Assembly (NCBI GenBank): GCA_028383305.1
Contig: JAOEVD010000007.1
Coordinates: 35,538 to 99,537, forward strand
DNA: 64,000 nt
Reading direction: 5' to 3'
Source of the DNA: Candidatus Puniceispirillum sp.
GTDB lineage: Bacteria; Pseudomonadota; Alphaproteobacteria; Puniceispirillales; Puniceispirillaceae
Made by a program: the position numbers and the translations under genes
Shown here: in pieces, positions 20,093 through 30,011 of the stretch
How positions within the stretch are numbered: position 1 is the stretch's first letter
Layout of the letters: each line of letters begins with the position of its first letter
The notes under the pieces: model-generated
Seen by the model: the letters and a program-made list of their open reading frames with translations, nothing else
What the model was told of the DNA's origin: nothing
Database searches by the model: none

Positions 20093-21328
20093 TTGGATAA
20101 TGGTTTGGTGATAGACAAAACAAATACATTGATTGTGGGCGGAGGTCAGGCCGGCCTTGCGATGAGTGCTCATTTACAAAAGTGCGGTGTCAAACATCTC
20201 ATAATCGAAAAAGATCGCATTGCTGAGCGGTGGCGAACCGCGCGGTGGGATAGCCTTGTTATGAATGGGCCAGCTTGGCATGATCGGTTTCCAGACAAGC
20301 GTTTTGATAATTGGCACCCAGATTCCTTTCCAAACAAAAATGCGGTTGCCAGCTATTTTGAAACTTTTGCCAAGCAAATAAATGCCCCCATACATTGCGG
20401 GGCAGAGGTCACAAACGTTACCCCATCAAAAAATGATGGCTTTCTGGTTAAAACTAGCAAGGGTTCGATTAAGGCACGAAATATCGTGGCAGCAACCGGC
20501 CCATTTCAAACTCCCATTATTCCCTCGATCATTGCCAATGATCGCGTATCACAAATTCATTCCTTTAATTATCGCAATCCTGGGCAACTTGATAATGGCG
20601 CTGTATTGGTAGTGGGGGCTGGGTCATCGGGCTCACAGATTGCTGATGAATTGCTACGAGCTGGCCGGAAGGTCTATCTGTCAATTGGCCCACATGAGAG
20701 GCCACCCAGGGCCTATCGCGGCAAAGATTTTGTTTGGTGGCTTGGGACATTAGGAAAATGGCAAATGCAAACGCCGCCCATTGGCAAAGAACATGTAACA
20801 ATTGCTGTTTCCGGAGCTTATGGTGGTAAGACTGTAGATTTTCGAAAATTTGCGCACCGAGGAATGAAGCTTTTAGGGATGACGAAAACATATGCAAATG
20901 GGGTCATCACCATCGCTGATGATCTGGCAAAAAATATTGCTGACGGTGATGCAAATTATCTGGGGCTGTTGGCAGAAGCGGATGAATATATCAAAGTAAA
21001 TAATCTCGATTTTCCGGCTGAAGAGGATGCAAAACTCATTATGCCTGATCCTGCTTGCCTGACAAGCCCAACCCGGCAGCTGCATCTTGAAGATGCAGGG
21101 ATTAAGACAGTCTTATGGGCAACCGGTTATATGCAGGACTTCAGCTGGCTAAAGGCTGATGTGTTTGATAATCAAAAAAAGCCATTTCACAAAAAAGGGG
21201 TTGCGGCCATAAATGGCATTTATTTCATAGGCTTGCCATGGTTATCGATGCGCGGCTCATCATTTATCTGGGGGGTTTGGGAGGATGCCAGATATTTGGC
21301 AGCCCATATCGCAAAACACAGATCATGA
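20093..21328 (+). CDS. FAD-dependent NAD(P)/flavin monooxygenase-type oxidoreductase (CzcO-like)
   Basis: TLIVGGGQAGLAMSAHLQKCGV and VLVVGAGSSGSQIADELLRAGR dinucleotide motifs; ATGYMQDFSWL. Confidence 0.88.
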   Translation: MDNGLVIDKTNTLIVGGGQAGLAMSAHLQKCGVKHLIIEKDRIAERWRTARWDSLVMNGPAWHDRFPDKRFDNWHPDSFPNKNAVASYFETFAKQINAPIHCGAEVTNVTPSKNDGFLVKTSKGSIKARNIVAATGPFQTPIIPSIIANDRVSQIHSFNYRNPGQLDNGAVLVVGAGSSGSQIADELLRAGRKVYLSIGPHERPPRAYRGKDFVWWLGTLGKWQMQTPPIGKEHVTIAVSGAYGGKTVDFRKFAHRGMKLLGMTKTYANGVITIADDLAKNIADGDANYLGLLAEADEYIKVNNLDFPAEEDAKLIMPDPACLTSPTRQLHLEDAGIKTVLWATGYMQDFSWLKADVFDNQKKPFHKKGVAAINGIYFIGLPWLSMRGSSFIWGVWEDARYLAAHIAKHRS

Positions 21329-21349
21329 CCTGTGCCACACAATGGTTGC

Positions 21350-22024
21350 CTATTCATCACCAGGAACCCCGTACTGCGGGGCTTTAGCAGGATCAAGAGC
21401 GCGAACGATGTAGTCATCCATCTGAGGCTTGTAAATATGCCATGCCGCCGCAACTGCCTCGATAGGGCAATCTTCAGTCCAATCGCATCGCAAATCAGCC
21501 ATCGGCCATTCCTGTTCACCAACCAATAGCAAGCCTGCGGAATGCAGCGCTCCAGCCTCGCCACCAAGAGCCAATGCAGCGCGCATTGCATCAATTAAAC
21601 GGTCGCCCAAATGACCAGTACCATGATGAAATGCTATAACCATTGCTTCTGGAATGGCTGGACTAGCCAATAAATTACCAGCCGCAGCGGCATTGTGGGA
21701 GGCAAAATCAGCATGGGTGCCAAGCGATTTTGATCCTGAATAAATGGCCGTATTGCCTCTTGCGTCAACCGCCAGCAATTGCCGAAAATCAGCATTTTTA
21801 GCGGCGTTAATAATCATTTTTACCGCTTCAGGTGCGCCATGTCCTTCCGCCATGGCAAGCAAAGTTTTTGGCCCTAGACGTGGGTCAGTGATATTCTGGC
21901 TGGCAACCACTCCAACGCCGGCTTTTGCATAGGCGCAGCGCGCCGCCACAGCTGGTGATGATGACGACACAGCCATTCCAAGCTGGTCAGTTCTTGTGCA
22001 TCTTGCAACGATTGAGAATGTCAT
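21350..22024 (-). CDS. DUF1028 family (Ntn-hydrolase-like) protein
   Basis: MTFSIVARCTRTDQLGMAVSSSSPAVAARCAYAKAGVGVVASQNITDPRLGP. Confidence 0.88.
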   Translation of the reverse strand: MTFSIVARCTRTDQLGMAVSSSSPAVAARCAYAKAGVGVVASQNITDPRLGPKTLLAMAEGHGAPEAVKMIINAAKNADFRQLLAVDARGNTAIYSGSKSLGTHADFASHNAAAAGNLLASPAIPEAMVIAFHHGTGHLGDRLIDAMRAALALGGEAGALHSAGLLLVGEQEWPMADLRCDWTEDCPIEAVAAAWHIYKPQMDDYIVRALDPAKAPQYGVPGDE

Positions 22025-22027
22025 AAT

Positions 22028-22498
22028 CTAATTTGTACCTGGAATAACAGCGGTAGCATCAATCTCAACAAGCCATTCAGGACGAGCAAGCGCCTGAACA
22101 ACGAGGCCAGTGCATACTGGATGCACCCCTTTGATATAATCACCCATAGTCCGATAAATTGCCTCACGGTGCCTGATATCTGTAATATAGACAACGAGCT
22201 TAACCAAATGTTCCATCTCACCACCTGATTCGATAATCAATTGCCGGATATTCTGCATCACTTTATGGGTTTGCATTGATGGGTCTGAGCTTTCAATATT
22301 TTTTGCATCATCAAGATTTTGTGGGCATTGACCACGGATCCAGACTGTTTTGCCACCACAGGTCACAACAGCCTGACATAAATCATTATCCAAATTCTGT
22401 TCAGGATATGTTTGTTTGGTATTGAACGGCCGAATGCGTTGATGGGTCATTTTTCGTCTCATTTTCCAATGGATTAGAAGATTGATGAATTTAGGCAC
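22028..22498 (-). CDS. RidA/YjgF/Rid family protein
   Basis: QNIRQLIIESGGEMEHLVKLVVYITDIRHREAIYR, CTGLVVQALARPEWLVEIDATAVIP; start may be at MTHQRIRPFN. Confidence 0.85.
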   Translation of the reverse strand: MPKFINLLIHWKMRRKMTHQRIRPFNTKQTYPEQNLDNDLCQAVVTCGGKTVWIRGQCPQNLDDAKNIESSDPSMQTHKVMQNIRQLIIESGGEMEHLVKLVVYITDIRHREAIYRTMGDYIKGVHPVCTGLVVQALARPEWLVEIDATAVIPGTN

Positions 22499-22631
22499 AG
22501 ATAGACGAAAAGTTAAAACGCAAAGTTGAAAGGAAAATTTTAGGGTTCTAATATCACTCTGACCAGCATCTAAAAAAACTGGAGATTGGCAATTAATAAC
22601 AAATTTTGACCATAAATTTTTTGATTAACCC

Positions 22632-24254
22632 CTAATCAATTGTTTTAAAACGGCTACTCTGGATAATTACAACCATGCCAATAGGCATCACAAGAGTGAT
22701 GAGTAAAACGGTGATGAGAAGCATCCCTAATTCGGAATAATCTGCCGTGGTGACAATGGCATCACTTATCTTGTCCTTTACTTCGCGTGTGACGACAAAG
22801 GCTTCATTCAGATATTTGGTGCCAAGTGCGCTCGCCGAAAGTGCCAGATTGGTAAATGAAGCAAAGACGGCAAAAAATGTTGCCTTCATATGGGCTGGAG
22901 CATTCCGCGCAATCCAGGCCAAAAGAGGTATCATCGAGACCTGGCCAAGTGGGGATTCGACTGCGGTATTGATAATCGCAATAAATTTCGCATCAACAAT
23001 CCCACCACTATAAGCGGCGGTCCATTCATGCAGGCCGTAATACATACCAATACTTGGCAGAAACAGCACAGTACCAGCAATGGATAAAATAACAATAATA
23101 CGCGCAATCGAATTATTCGCCATAAACGGGCGCAACAAGATAATGCCAACAAGGGTCAAAATTGATGCAATAAGCGAGAGAATGGACAGGAATTGTTCAT
23201 TGAATAAAAGCTGGTCAATTTCAAACCACGTTAGCCCTGGACCCGGGCTTGGCATTGCCCGAAAGGTAAAAATAATAACCGCGGTTCCAACAATCATTAG
23301 CCGTTTTTCAGGCTGAAGAAAGCGTATCAGCCGTTTCATTAGAAACAATATAATGCCAACTGATCCGGCAAAGACAATTTCCTGTGCATAGCCAATATCC
23401 GATGTGCCGACGCTTAGGGAAAACACCACAAAGACAAGACTGCCAAGCAGAATTGACCAGTTGATTTTAGGTCTCTGATGCGCGCTTATTGGGGTGTGAT
23501 TTAATTTTCGTATACGGGCGTTGCGATAAGAATGTTGGAGGCGTGCGAGAATGACCCCGGCAATCGAGATCGCCGGAATGATCAACGCATAAAGATAGAT
23601 ATTCGCATACAGATCAATTCGCGCAGTGGAGTCAAGGCTATCGACATCACTAAACAAAATAACATTGGCAAGTGAAACCAAAACCGTGCCGCCAATAATG
23701 GCAAATCGGCCAAGGGTTTGCATCGTGGTATGCATGATTTTTAGCTGGTCTGGGTCGATATCATCGCCATTTTCATCCTGCTCAGGAACCGCCTCAACCG
23801 TCATGGCATCGGCCACAACGTCCTGAATGACATAACCGACCGGCCCTAAAATAACGCTGGTTACAAACCATGCTTCAACAGGCATGATGCTGGCCATAAA
23901 TTCGGTATGACCAATCAGCCCAAACATTATCAAAAGGCTGGCGGCAATTACCGCTGCACCAATGCCGACGAGATAAGCTTTATATTTCCAAATCAAATCG
24001 ACCAGATGCCCAAGCGGCATTTTTAACGCCCATGGCAAGCCCGCCCAAAAGCCAAGGCTGGCCAAAAATGCAGCAGATAAATTCAAATAATCTTTAATAA
24101 AAAAAGTGCCGACAATCGCCGTTAGTCCAGAAACACCAGCGGCAAGATAAACCATAAGAGGTGGAAGATAGCTCCAGCGTAGCTGCTTTGGCAGTTCGCA
24201 AAGACCTTGGACAATTGAATGAAGACCACTGTTCATAAAACCAGTATTTAGCAT
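22632..24254 (-). CDS. BT1/MFS-like multi-pass membrane transporter
   Basis: 540 aa with about 12 TM segments; FFIKDYLNLSAAFLASLGFWAGLPWALKMPLGHLVDLIWKYK. Confidence 0.65.
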   Translation of the reverse strand: MLNTGFMNSGLHSIVQGLCELPKQLRWSYLPPLMVYLAAGVSGLTAIVGTFFIKDYLNLSAAFLASLGFWAGLPWALKMPLGHLVDLIWKYKAYLVGIGAAVIAASLLIMFGLIGHTEFMASIMPVEAWFVTSVILGPVGYVIQDVVADAMTVEAVPEQDENGDDIDPDQLKIMHTTMQTLGRFAIIGGTVLVSLANVILFSDVDSLDSTARIDLYANIYLYALIIPAISIAGVILARLQHSYRNARIRKLNHTPISAHQRPKINWSILLGSLVFVVFSLSVGTSDIGYAQEIVFAGSVGIILFLMKRLIRFLQPEKRLMIVGTAVIIFTFRAMPSPGPGLTWFEIDQLLFNEQFLSILSLIASILTLVGIILLRPFMANNSIARIIVILSIAGTVLFLPSIGMYYGLHEWTAAYSGGIVDAKFIAIINTAVESPLGQVSMIPLLAWIARNAPAHMKATFFAVFASFTNLALSASALGTKYLNEAFVVTREVKDKISDAIVTTADYSELGMLLITVLLITLVMPIGMVVIIQSSRFKTID

Positions 24255-24522
24255 TACGCAAATTTTTCAAGTTGCAATAGACGTCTGGCAATGTACAAGC
24301 CGCAATATTGCTATTGATCGAAAACTATTTTCTGGCAAGGTTAGCGTCATAGCAATTTAAATTCTAAAACTTTTTCTCTTGCAGTGGTTGACATTAAGTG
24401 GCCATGTAGTTTGAGAGCAATAATTTAATGGCTCTGCTTACCTGAAATTTTTAGTTCAAAAAAACATGTTTTCAAAATCTGTTGCATATCAAACTTTGAT
24501 AGCACAAGGGACGCCAGGTCGA

Positions 24523-24609
24523 TGGAAACAAGGAGTTGAAAGACTCCCCTTCCAAGACCAACCCTTAAGGACCGAGGTGCGTAGGCCTTGGTTCAAGTAA
24601 CTGTTTCCA
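24523..24609. ncRNA. Candidate structured RNA (three-way-junction fold) in intergenic region
   Basis: Closing 8-bp stem TGGAAACA(24523-24530)/TGTTTCCA(24602-24609); inner hairpin GGAGT/ACTCC (24532-24547); second arm CCAAGACC/GGCCTTGG. Confidence 0.35.
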
Positions 24610-24984
24610 AAAGATTAGCGTTCTAGAACAGGAGTTTGTTGCCCTATGGTGTGGGTAAGGTCTCCAGTATACTTTTACAGAAGAAACAATACTTTTTACT
24701 TCTCTCGGTCAATTCCATCTGACCTTCAGCATCGCTTCAAAAAGTGTTAGACCTAATGAAGGGTGTCGTCAGAAGAGTTTAGAATGGAAACAGTGAGGCA
24801 TATAGGCAGCAGACTTTGTAAAGCGCTGATCTCGCGCCAGACGCTCTCTCGCATTCAAACACCTGGCGCAGATACCTATGTTTCTCCCTCTTTTCACTTT
24901 CGTTACAAATCATAAAGAAATATGCCTTTGTCGTTGGCCTGTGATTTCACAGGTGACAGTTTTGTCACCTGTCTAGATATGTAT

Positions 24985-25998
24985 TCACCAGCCGATCTCA
25001 TTGATAATCATTTGGGCAAGTGGGGTGTTTTTGGCTATGTCGGTTAATGACACCTCGTCTATTTTAAACTTGCCCCAAGACGCGACCTCTTTACTGGGAC
25101 TCACCTCGGGGTTAACAGGGTATTCATAATTCACCTCGGTATACAAAAGCTGAGCTTCTGGTGACGTCAGCCATTCTATGAATTTCACTGCAGCAGCCTG
25201 CTTTTTTGAGGCCTTCAGAACTGCAGCAGCTGATATATTTACATGTTGCCCGCGTCCCGTCTGGTCCAAAAATACGAGGCGCAAGCTATCGGCCCAATTT
25301 TTTTGTTCAGGGTTTTTGTTATTGAATTTCATTTTGCCGTAATAGTAGGTGTTCATTAACGCCACATCGCATTCACCTGAGTAAATGGCTTTGGCCTGTG
25401 CTCGATCATTCCCTTGAGGTTTGCGTGCAAGGTTTTTAACAAGGCCTTTTGCCCATTCACGAGCCGCAGCCGCGCCATCATTTGCGATAATTGATGCCAG
25501 CAACGCACGGTTGTAGACATGACTCCCAACGCGCGTGCATACCCTTCCTTTCAGACTGGGCTTTACAAGATCCGCAAGACCTAAAACTTCAGACTTTTTA
25601 GTCCTTTGAACCGATACTGCAGCGATCCGTGCTCTCAATGAAAGGGCAGTCCATTTATCACTTTGGTCTCGGAGATGAGCAGGAACTTGTTTTTTGATTT
25701 TTGATGAGGACAGAGATGCAAGCAGTCCTGTCTCAGACAATTCATGAACTCTGTTTATATCAACTGTAATAACCATATCTGCTGGAGTTGCATCTCCCTC
25801 AGATTGAAGCCGCTGAACAAGTCCTTTTGGCGCATAAACAGTTGAAAACGTGATCCCTGTTTTTTTTGTGTACGCTTCTAAAATTGGCTCCAGCAAAGCT
25901 GGCTGGCGGTGTGTGTAGATATTCAAACTCTCAGCTATTGAAGCTTGAAGTGGCACAAAACATATCGCTGCGCAAACTGTTGCTATAAATCTAATCAT
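24985..25998 (-). CDS. Fe(3+) ABC transporter substrate-binding protein (FbpA/FutA-like)
   Basis: SLNIYTHRQPALLEPILEAYTKKTGITFSTVYAPKGLVQRL, GECDVALMNTYYYG; start reassigned to MIRFIATVC since ORF start 26025 falls in the Fur-box region. Confidence 0.88.
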   Translation of the reverse strand: MIRFIATVCAAICFVPLQASIAESLNIYTHRQPALLEPILEAYTKKTGITFSTVYAPKGLVQRLQSEGDATPADMVITVDINRVHELSETGLLASLSSSKIKKQVPAHLRDQSDKWTALSLRARIAAVSVQRTKKSEVLGLADLVKPSLKGRVCTRVGSHVYNRALLASIIANDGAAAAREWAKGLVKNLARKPQGNDRAQAKAIYSGECDVALMNTYYYGKMKFNNKNPEQKNWADSLRLVFLDQTGRGQHVNISAAAVLKASKKQAAAVKFIEWLTSPEAQLLYTEVNYEYPVNPEVSPSKEVASWGKFKIDEVSLTDIAKNTPLAQMIINEIGW

Positions 25999-26013
25999 TT
26001 CTACCTCTTTAAT

Positions 26014-26055
26014 AATGAGAATCATTCTTGATTAATAGTGATAATCATTCTCATT
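26014..26055. promoter_or_regulatory. Pair of Fur-box-like palindromes in the fbpA-fur divergent promoter
   Basis: AATGAGAATCATTCTTGATT (26014-26033) and GATAATCATTCTCATT (26040-26055), close to the Fur consensus GATAATGATAATCATTATC. Confidence 0.75.
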
Positions 26056-26131
26056 AAAAAAACAAGACCATTTCGCAAATATATTTTTTTGCGTAAACTA
26101 AATTTTTATTGGATGGGTCGCTGGGAACAGA

Positions 26132-26599
26132 ATGAAAGAAACAAAAGAAAAAATAAGTAAGCAGCAATCTTTTCAGGAACGCTGCCTTATGATGGACATT
26201 CGGATGACAAGTCAAAGGCGGCTGTTAGCAAGTGTTCTCAATGAGTCCAACGACCATCCAGATGTCGAGACTATTTATCAGCGTTGCAAAGCAAAGGACG
26301 AATCAACATCCATTGCATCGATATACCGTTCATTGAGCCTTTTTGAGGACACAGGTTTAATTGAAAAGCTTGATATGGGAGATGGTAAAGCGCGTTTTGA
26401 AATTAAACGCACGGATCATGACCATTTGTTGGATGTTGAAACCGGACAAATCCACGAATTTAAAAGTCAAGAATTGCAGCGTTTGATAAAAGAAATCGCA
26501 GACGAAATGGGCTTTGACCTCACAGAGCACAGGCTCGAAATCTATGGCCGTAAACAGGGCCGAACAGCATGTCGCTGCTACGAAATCAAAATATATTGA
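26132..26599 (+). CDS. fur: Fur-family ferric uptake regulator
   Basis: RMTSQRRLLASVLNESNDHPDVETIYQRCKAKDESTSIASIYRSLSLFEDTGLIEKL, DHDHLLDVETGQIHEF. Confidence 0.9.
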   Translation: MKETKEKISKQQSFQERCLMMDIRMTSQRRLLASVLNESNDHPDVETIYQRCKAKDESTSIASIYRSLSLFEDTGLIEKLDMGDGKARFEIKRTDHDHLLDVETGQIHEFKSQELQRLIKEIADEMGFDLTEHRLEIYGRKQGRTACRCYEIKIY

Positions 26600-26886
26600 G
26601 TCTTATCACTAATCATTTGGGCACTTAAATGCCTGAACACTATTTTCTCAAAGTGCGATACTGGGAAAGAGAATGCAGCACCCTGTTTGGATGATCGTAA
26701 CTAAGCGTTTAACAATTCCTAAATACACCGCTGAACTGAACTACGCTGAGATGCGTCCTGCCCTCCCCAACCCCTGTCGCCAAGTCCAATGCGGATTAGG
26801 AAACACCCTCAGTAACCCCGGTCCGTTGTCCACGGTCCGTGGAACTGGGTTCTTGGACAATTTAAACGCAGCAATAATTTAGAACG

Positions 26887-26915
26887 CAAAAAGCCACCTC
26901 AATTGTGAGACGGCT
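26887..26915 (-). terminator. Intrinsic terminator downstream of tRNA-fMet 3' remnant
   Basis: Minus strand AGCCGTCTCA-CAAT-TGAGGTGGCT-TTTTT, 10 bp stem (two G-U pairs) plus U run. Confidence 0.75.
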
Positions 26916-26941
26916 AAGTATCTGATGTATATTTATAATAT

Positions 26942-26993
26942 TTGGTTGCGGGGGCAGGATTTACTCAAGATCCTACCATTAATAAGAGGGTAT
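26942..26993 (-). repeat. Direct repeat copy 1; contains tRNA-fMet-like 3' terminus (probable att scar)
   Basis: TTGGTTGCGGGGGCAGGATTTACTCAAGATCCTACCATTA...; minus strand AAATCCTGCCCCCGCAACCA resembles the tRNA-fMet 3' end; 44/52 identical to 57669-57720 by manual alignment. Confidence 0.7.
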
Positions 26994-27131
26994 AAAAGCG
27001 TTGTAGGGCTCGCATCCGCCGTTGACTGCACTGGGATTACACCGTGATATTTCGACTGTTTATGCCTACAGGTTTATCAAAATACGGGCAATGAGCCAGT
27101 GTTGCATAACAGCAAAGCCACGCATGACTGG

Positions 27132-28133
27132 TTAAACTGCGTCGATCACACAGGCTGGAAACAATTCTTCGGGCGCAACAAGGCGGGCAGCCAAATATTG
27201 CTCAATTGAGTATCTGCAGGCTGTCTCTAGTTCTTTTTGGTTTTGCGCATAGCCGTAGGGCCAATAATCCAGGCCCATTGTAGACATAGTTTTTTCCATC
27301 GCTTCGTTCAGCCAAGGCAGGGAGAGCCTATTGGCAGATCCCAGCCAGACCTCACGCAGGTCTTGGATCGCAATGTTACGCGCCTCTGTAAATGCGGCCA
27401 ATAACGCAACCGGAAGATCAGGGTTCTCATCAACCAGTGACTTGCGCACAGCAATGAGGTGCATGATTGGGAAAAAACCTGTTTTTTTATGATATACTCG
27501 TTCAGCTGAACCAAAATCTTTGACGATACGGACAATCTCAGGATTGCCGTCGAGGAAAGCCCTGGGAGGGTTGGGGGCAAGTAACGCATCTATATCGCCA
27601 CGAAGCAAGAGGTCCTGCAGAGTTTCCCCATCCTTAATCGTTTCAACGACCATACCTTCGGGTAGGTCAAGTGATAATCGCTCATGCCGCACACCGGTAT
27701 CTAGCGCACCCGTGCGCCAATGGATGCTGGCCGGGCTAACCCCGTATTCATCAGATAGCAGGCCACGCATCCATAACGCAGCAGTCATTTGGTACTCTGG
27801 CACACCGATGCGTTTCCCTGCCAAATCTGCAAGTTTTTCAACACCACTTCCAGCGCGCGCATAAAATCCGTTGTGACGGAACGATCGGCTGACAAATGCC
27901 GGTATTGCGGTGTAAGCACTCTCGCCGCGTGATACTTGCAAAATATAGCTTGAGATCGATAACTCCGTGATGTCGAAACGCGCCTCTTGAACAGCGATCG
28001 GAAAGAGCTTGCCAGTCGGCAAAATGCGACTTTCAAATTCCACGCCAGGAATAGAAACTCGCCCCTCGTGCAGTGGCATACATCTGTCATGATCCCAGGT
28101 TGCAAGTGTCAGCCGCATATGTTTGTCCCCCAT
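27132..28133 (-). CDS. 4,5-dihydroxyphthalate decarboxylase-like / periplasmic-binding-fold protein
   Basis: LTLATWDHDRCMPLHEGRVSIPGVEFESRILPTGKLFPIAVQEARFDITELSISSY. Confidence 0.75.
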   Translation of the reverse strand: MGDKHMRLTLATWDHDRCMPLHEGRVSIPGVEFESRILPTGKLFPIAVQEARFDITELSISSYILQVSRGESAYTAIPAFVSRSFRHNGFYARAGSGVEKLADLAGKRIGVPEYQMTAALWMRGLLSDEYGVSPASIHWRTGALDTGVRHERLSLDLPEGMVVETIKDGETLQDLLLRGDIDALLAPNPPRAFLDGNPEIVRIVKDFGSAERVYHKKTGFFPIMHLIAVRKSLVDENPDLPVALLAAFTEARNIAIQDLREVWLGSANRLSLPWLNEAMEKTMSTMGLDYWPYGYAQNQKELETACRYSIEQYLAARLVAPEELFPACVIDAV

Positions 28134-28586
28134 CTTATTACAGCAGGTGTAATGATCCTGTATTCGTTGGCAAAACCTTATGGTAAGCTACCTGCATCCA
28201 TGTGACTGCACAGTTTCCAAAGTTGGACTTATAACAATTCTTTTAGCATTGTTGGCAGTCCTTTTCAGAAAATTATAAATATAGACCCCAGCCAAATGAA
28301 GAATAGTAAAAGTAACAAAAAAAGAACCAAGAAAAATATTCGATTTCATTCGCGAGTGATTTGCCGAGCCGAGTGACATCGTTAAAGACCGTTCATCAAT
28401 TCGAACCCACGCAACGCAGCTTGCGCATCGTTCTCACCGTCGTTTCAAAAATTGCGTCACTGAGTTTGTATCGATGCACTAATAAAAGTATTTTGAGTCT
28501 TAAAACTTAAAATTATTCACATGTTTTTATGTAACTTTAACAAAAATTACCGTAAACCTAAAATAATTAAAATTGTAGAGCCAATA

Positions 28587-29198
28587 TTATCGCCAGAACC
28601 GAGACAGCCCGCCATCGACAGGAATAATTGCTCCGTTTATGTAGCTCGAATAATCCGAACACAGAAACAAGACTAGGTTAGTGATATCGGTCACACGGCA
28701 GCCCCTGCCCATTGGCACTTTCTCCATTAACGGGTCACCAAATGAAACTCCTGATTGTATCATATTAACGGTTGTATCAAAGCCATCCAAAGCCCTTGTT
28801 ATACTTTTAGCCCAAGCAGCGGTTGCTCCCCAAGCTGCATAATCGACGGAGAATTTATTGGGCTCAAAAGAGCCAATTAAATGAATAATTCGCCCATTTT
28901 TTCTACCCTTAATAGATGGCAAATTCTGTTGTGTAATTTGACGAGGATTTTCAAACAAATCCCTCATCCTCGTTGACCAACAATCCGGAGAAATGTCTAA
29001 GCTGTTAGTTTTTGTTTGGTTCATATCAGATGGTATTGTAATCAGAATTGACGTCTGTGGGTTACACTCATCAACGACGTTAATGCCCTCCTTTCTCAAC
29101 GCTTCAGACACGCTGCGAGCGAGTTCATTATTTCCAAACACTGAAGCAACTTTGCCCTTTAGGCCCCATGTCTTTCCAAACCCGTCTCTAAAAGGCAT
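28587..29198 (-). CDS. SDR-family protein with non-canonical active site
   Basis: GKVASVFGNNELARSVSEALRKEGI, FLCSDYSSYINGAIIPVDGGLSRFW; YxxxK not found at expected site. Confidence 0.75.
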   Translation of the reverse strand: MPFRDGFGKTWGLKGKVASVFGNNELARSVSEALRKEGINVVDECNPQTSILITIPSDMNQTKTNSLDISPDCWSTRMRDLFENPRQITQQNLPSIKGRKNGRIIHLIGSFEPNKFSVDYAAWGATAAWAKSITRALDGFDTTVNMIQSGVSFGDPLMEKVPMGRGCRVTDITNLVLFLCSDYSSYINGAIIPVDGGLSRFWR

Positions 29199-29958
29199 AT
29201 CGTTTCATGCCTCCATCCACTGGTATCACAGCCCCTGTGATGTACCCAGCCTCAGGTGAGGCCAAAAATGCAGCTAGATAACCTAACTCCTGTGGAGTAC
29301 CTAACCTTCCAAGCGGTATATCTTTCTTGCCATAGGCTTCTAATTCTTGGGCAGAATAATTTGCAAGTATCTGTTCACTGACAATCTTACCCGGCGAAAT
29401 TTGATTAATGGTCACTCCATCAGGTGCTATTGATCTCGATAAACCTTTTGACCATGCATGAACAGCCGCTTTTGGGGGATTGGCTGTGCTTAGCTTTTCA
29501 GGTTCCGATTTTCCTGTCACATTTATAACACGACCAAATTTTCTTGCCTGCATCGATGGCAAAACTGCGAAAGTTAACTCTCTCAAAACAACATAATTGA
29601 GGTGAAGCTCTTTTTCCCATAATTCACTCGGATGATGGAAAGGCGTCTGACGTGGTGCATCTGGTGCTTTGCTACGTCCGGCTGCATTCACTAAAATATC
29701 CACTCCTCCGAGAGCACCCTGTGCTTGTTCAAAAAGATAAGATGCCGCGCCAGCTTCAAAAAGATCAACCTCAATTGGAACTGGGGCAATCCCACCCATT
29801 GCGATTACTTCTTTCGAATGTTCTTCCAAAATATTTTTGCGCCGTGCCGCAGTCACGCACCGCACGCCTAATTGCGCAAAAACTTCAAAAACGCCACGAC
29901 CAATACCTTGGCTAGCGCCAGTTATTATTGCTCTTTTACCTGCGAGACTAACGCGCAT
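29188..29958 (-). CDS. SDR-family oxidoreductase
   Basis: GKRAIITGASQGIGRGVFEVFAQLG, DILVNAAGRS, GAVIPVDGGMKRY; residues at the YxxxK site read ANPPK. Confidence 0.85.
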   Translation of the reverse strand: MRVSLAGKRAIITGASQGIGRGVFEVFAQLGVRCVTAARRKNILEEHSKEVIAMGGIAPVPIEVDLFEAGAASYLFEQAQGALGGVDILVNAAGRSKAPDAPRQTPFHHPSELWEKELHLNYVVLRELTFAVLPSMQARKFGRVINVTGKSEPEKLSTANPPKAAVHAWSKGLSRSIAPDGVTINQISPGKIVSEQILANYSAQELEAYGKKDIPLGRLGTPQELGYLAAFLASPEAGYITGAVIPVDGGMKRYAF

Positions 29959-30011
29959 TACGCCTTGCTCTTTTCCATATCACTCACCTTGGTGTCTTGC
30001 GGCACAATATC

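Noticed and set aside
26673-26882. 69-aa ORF in the intergenic region left of the island
   Set aside because: No recognisable family, overlaps palindromes, probably spurious.
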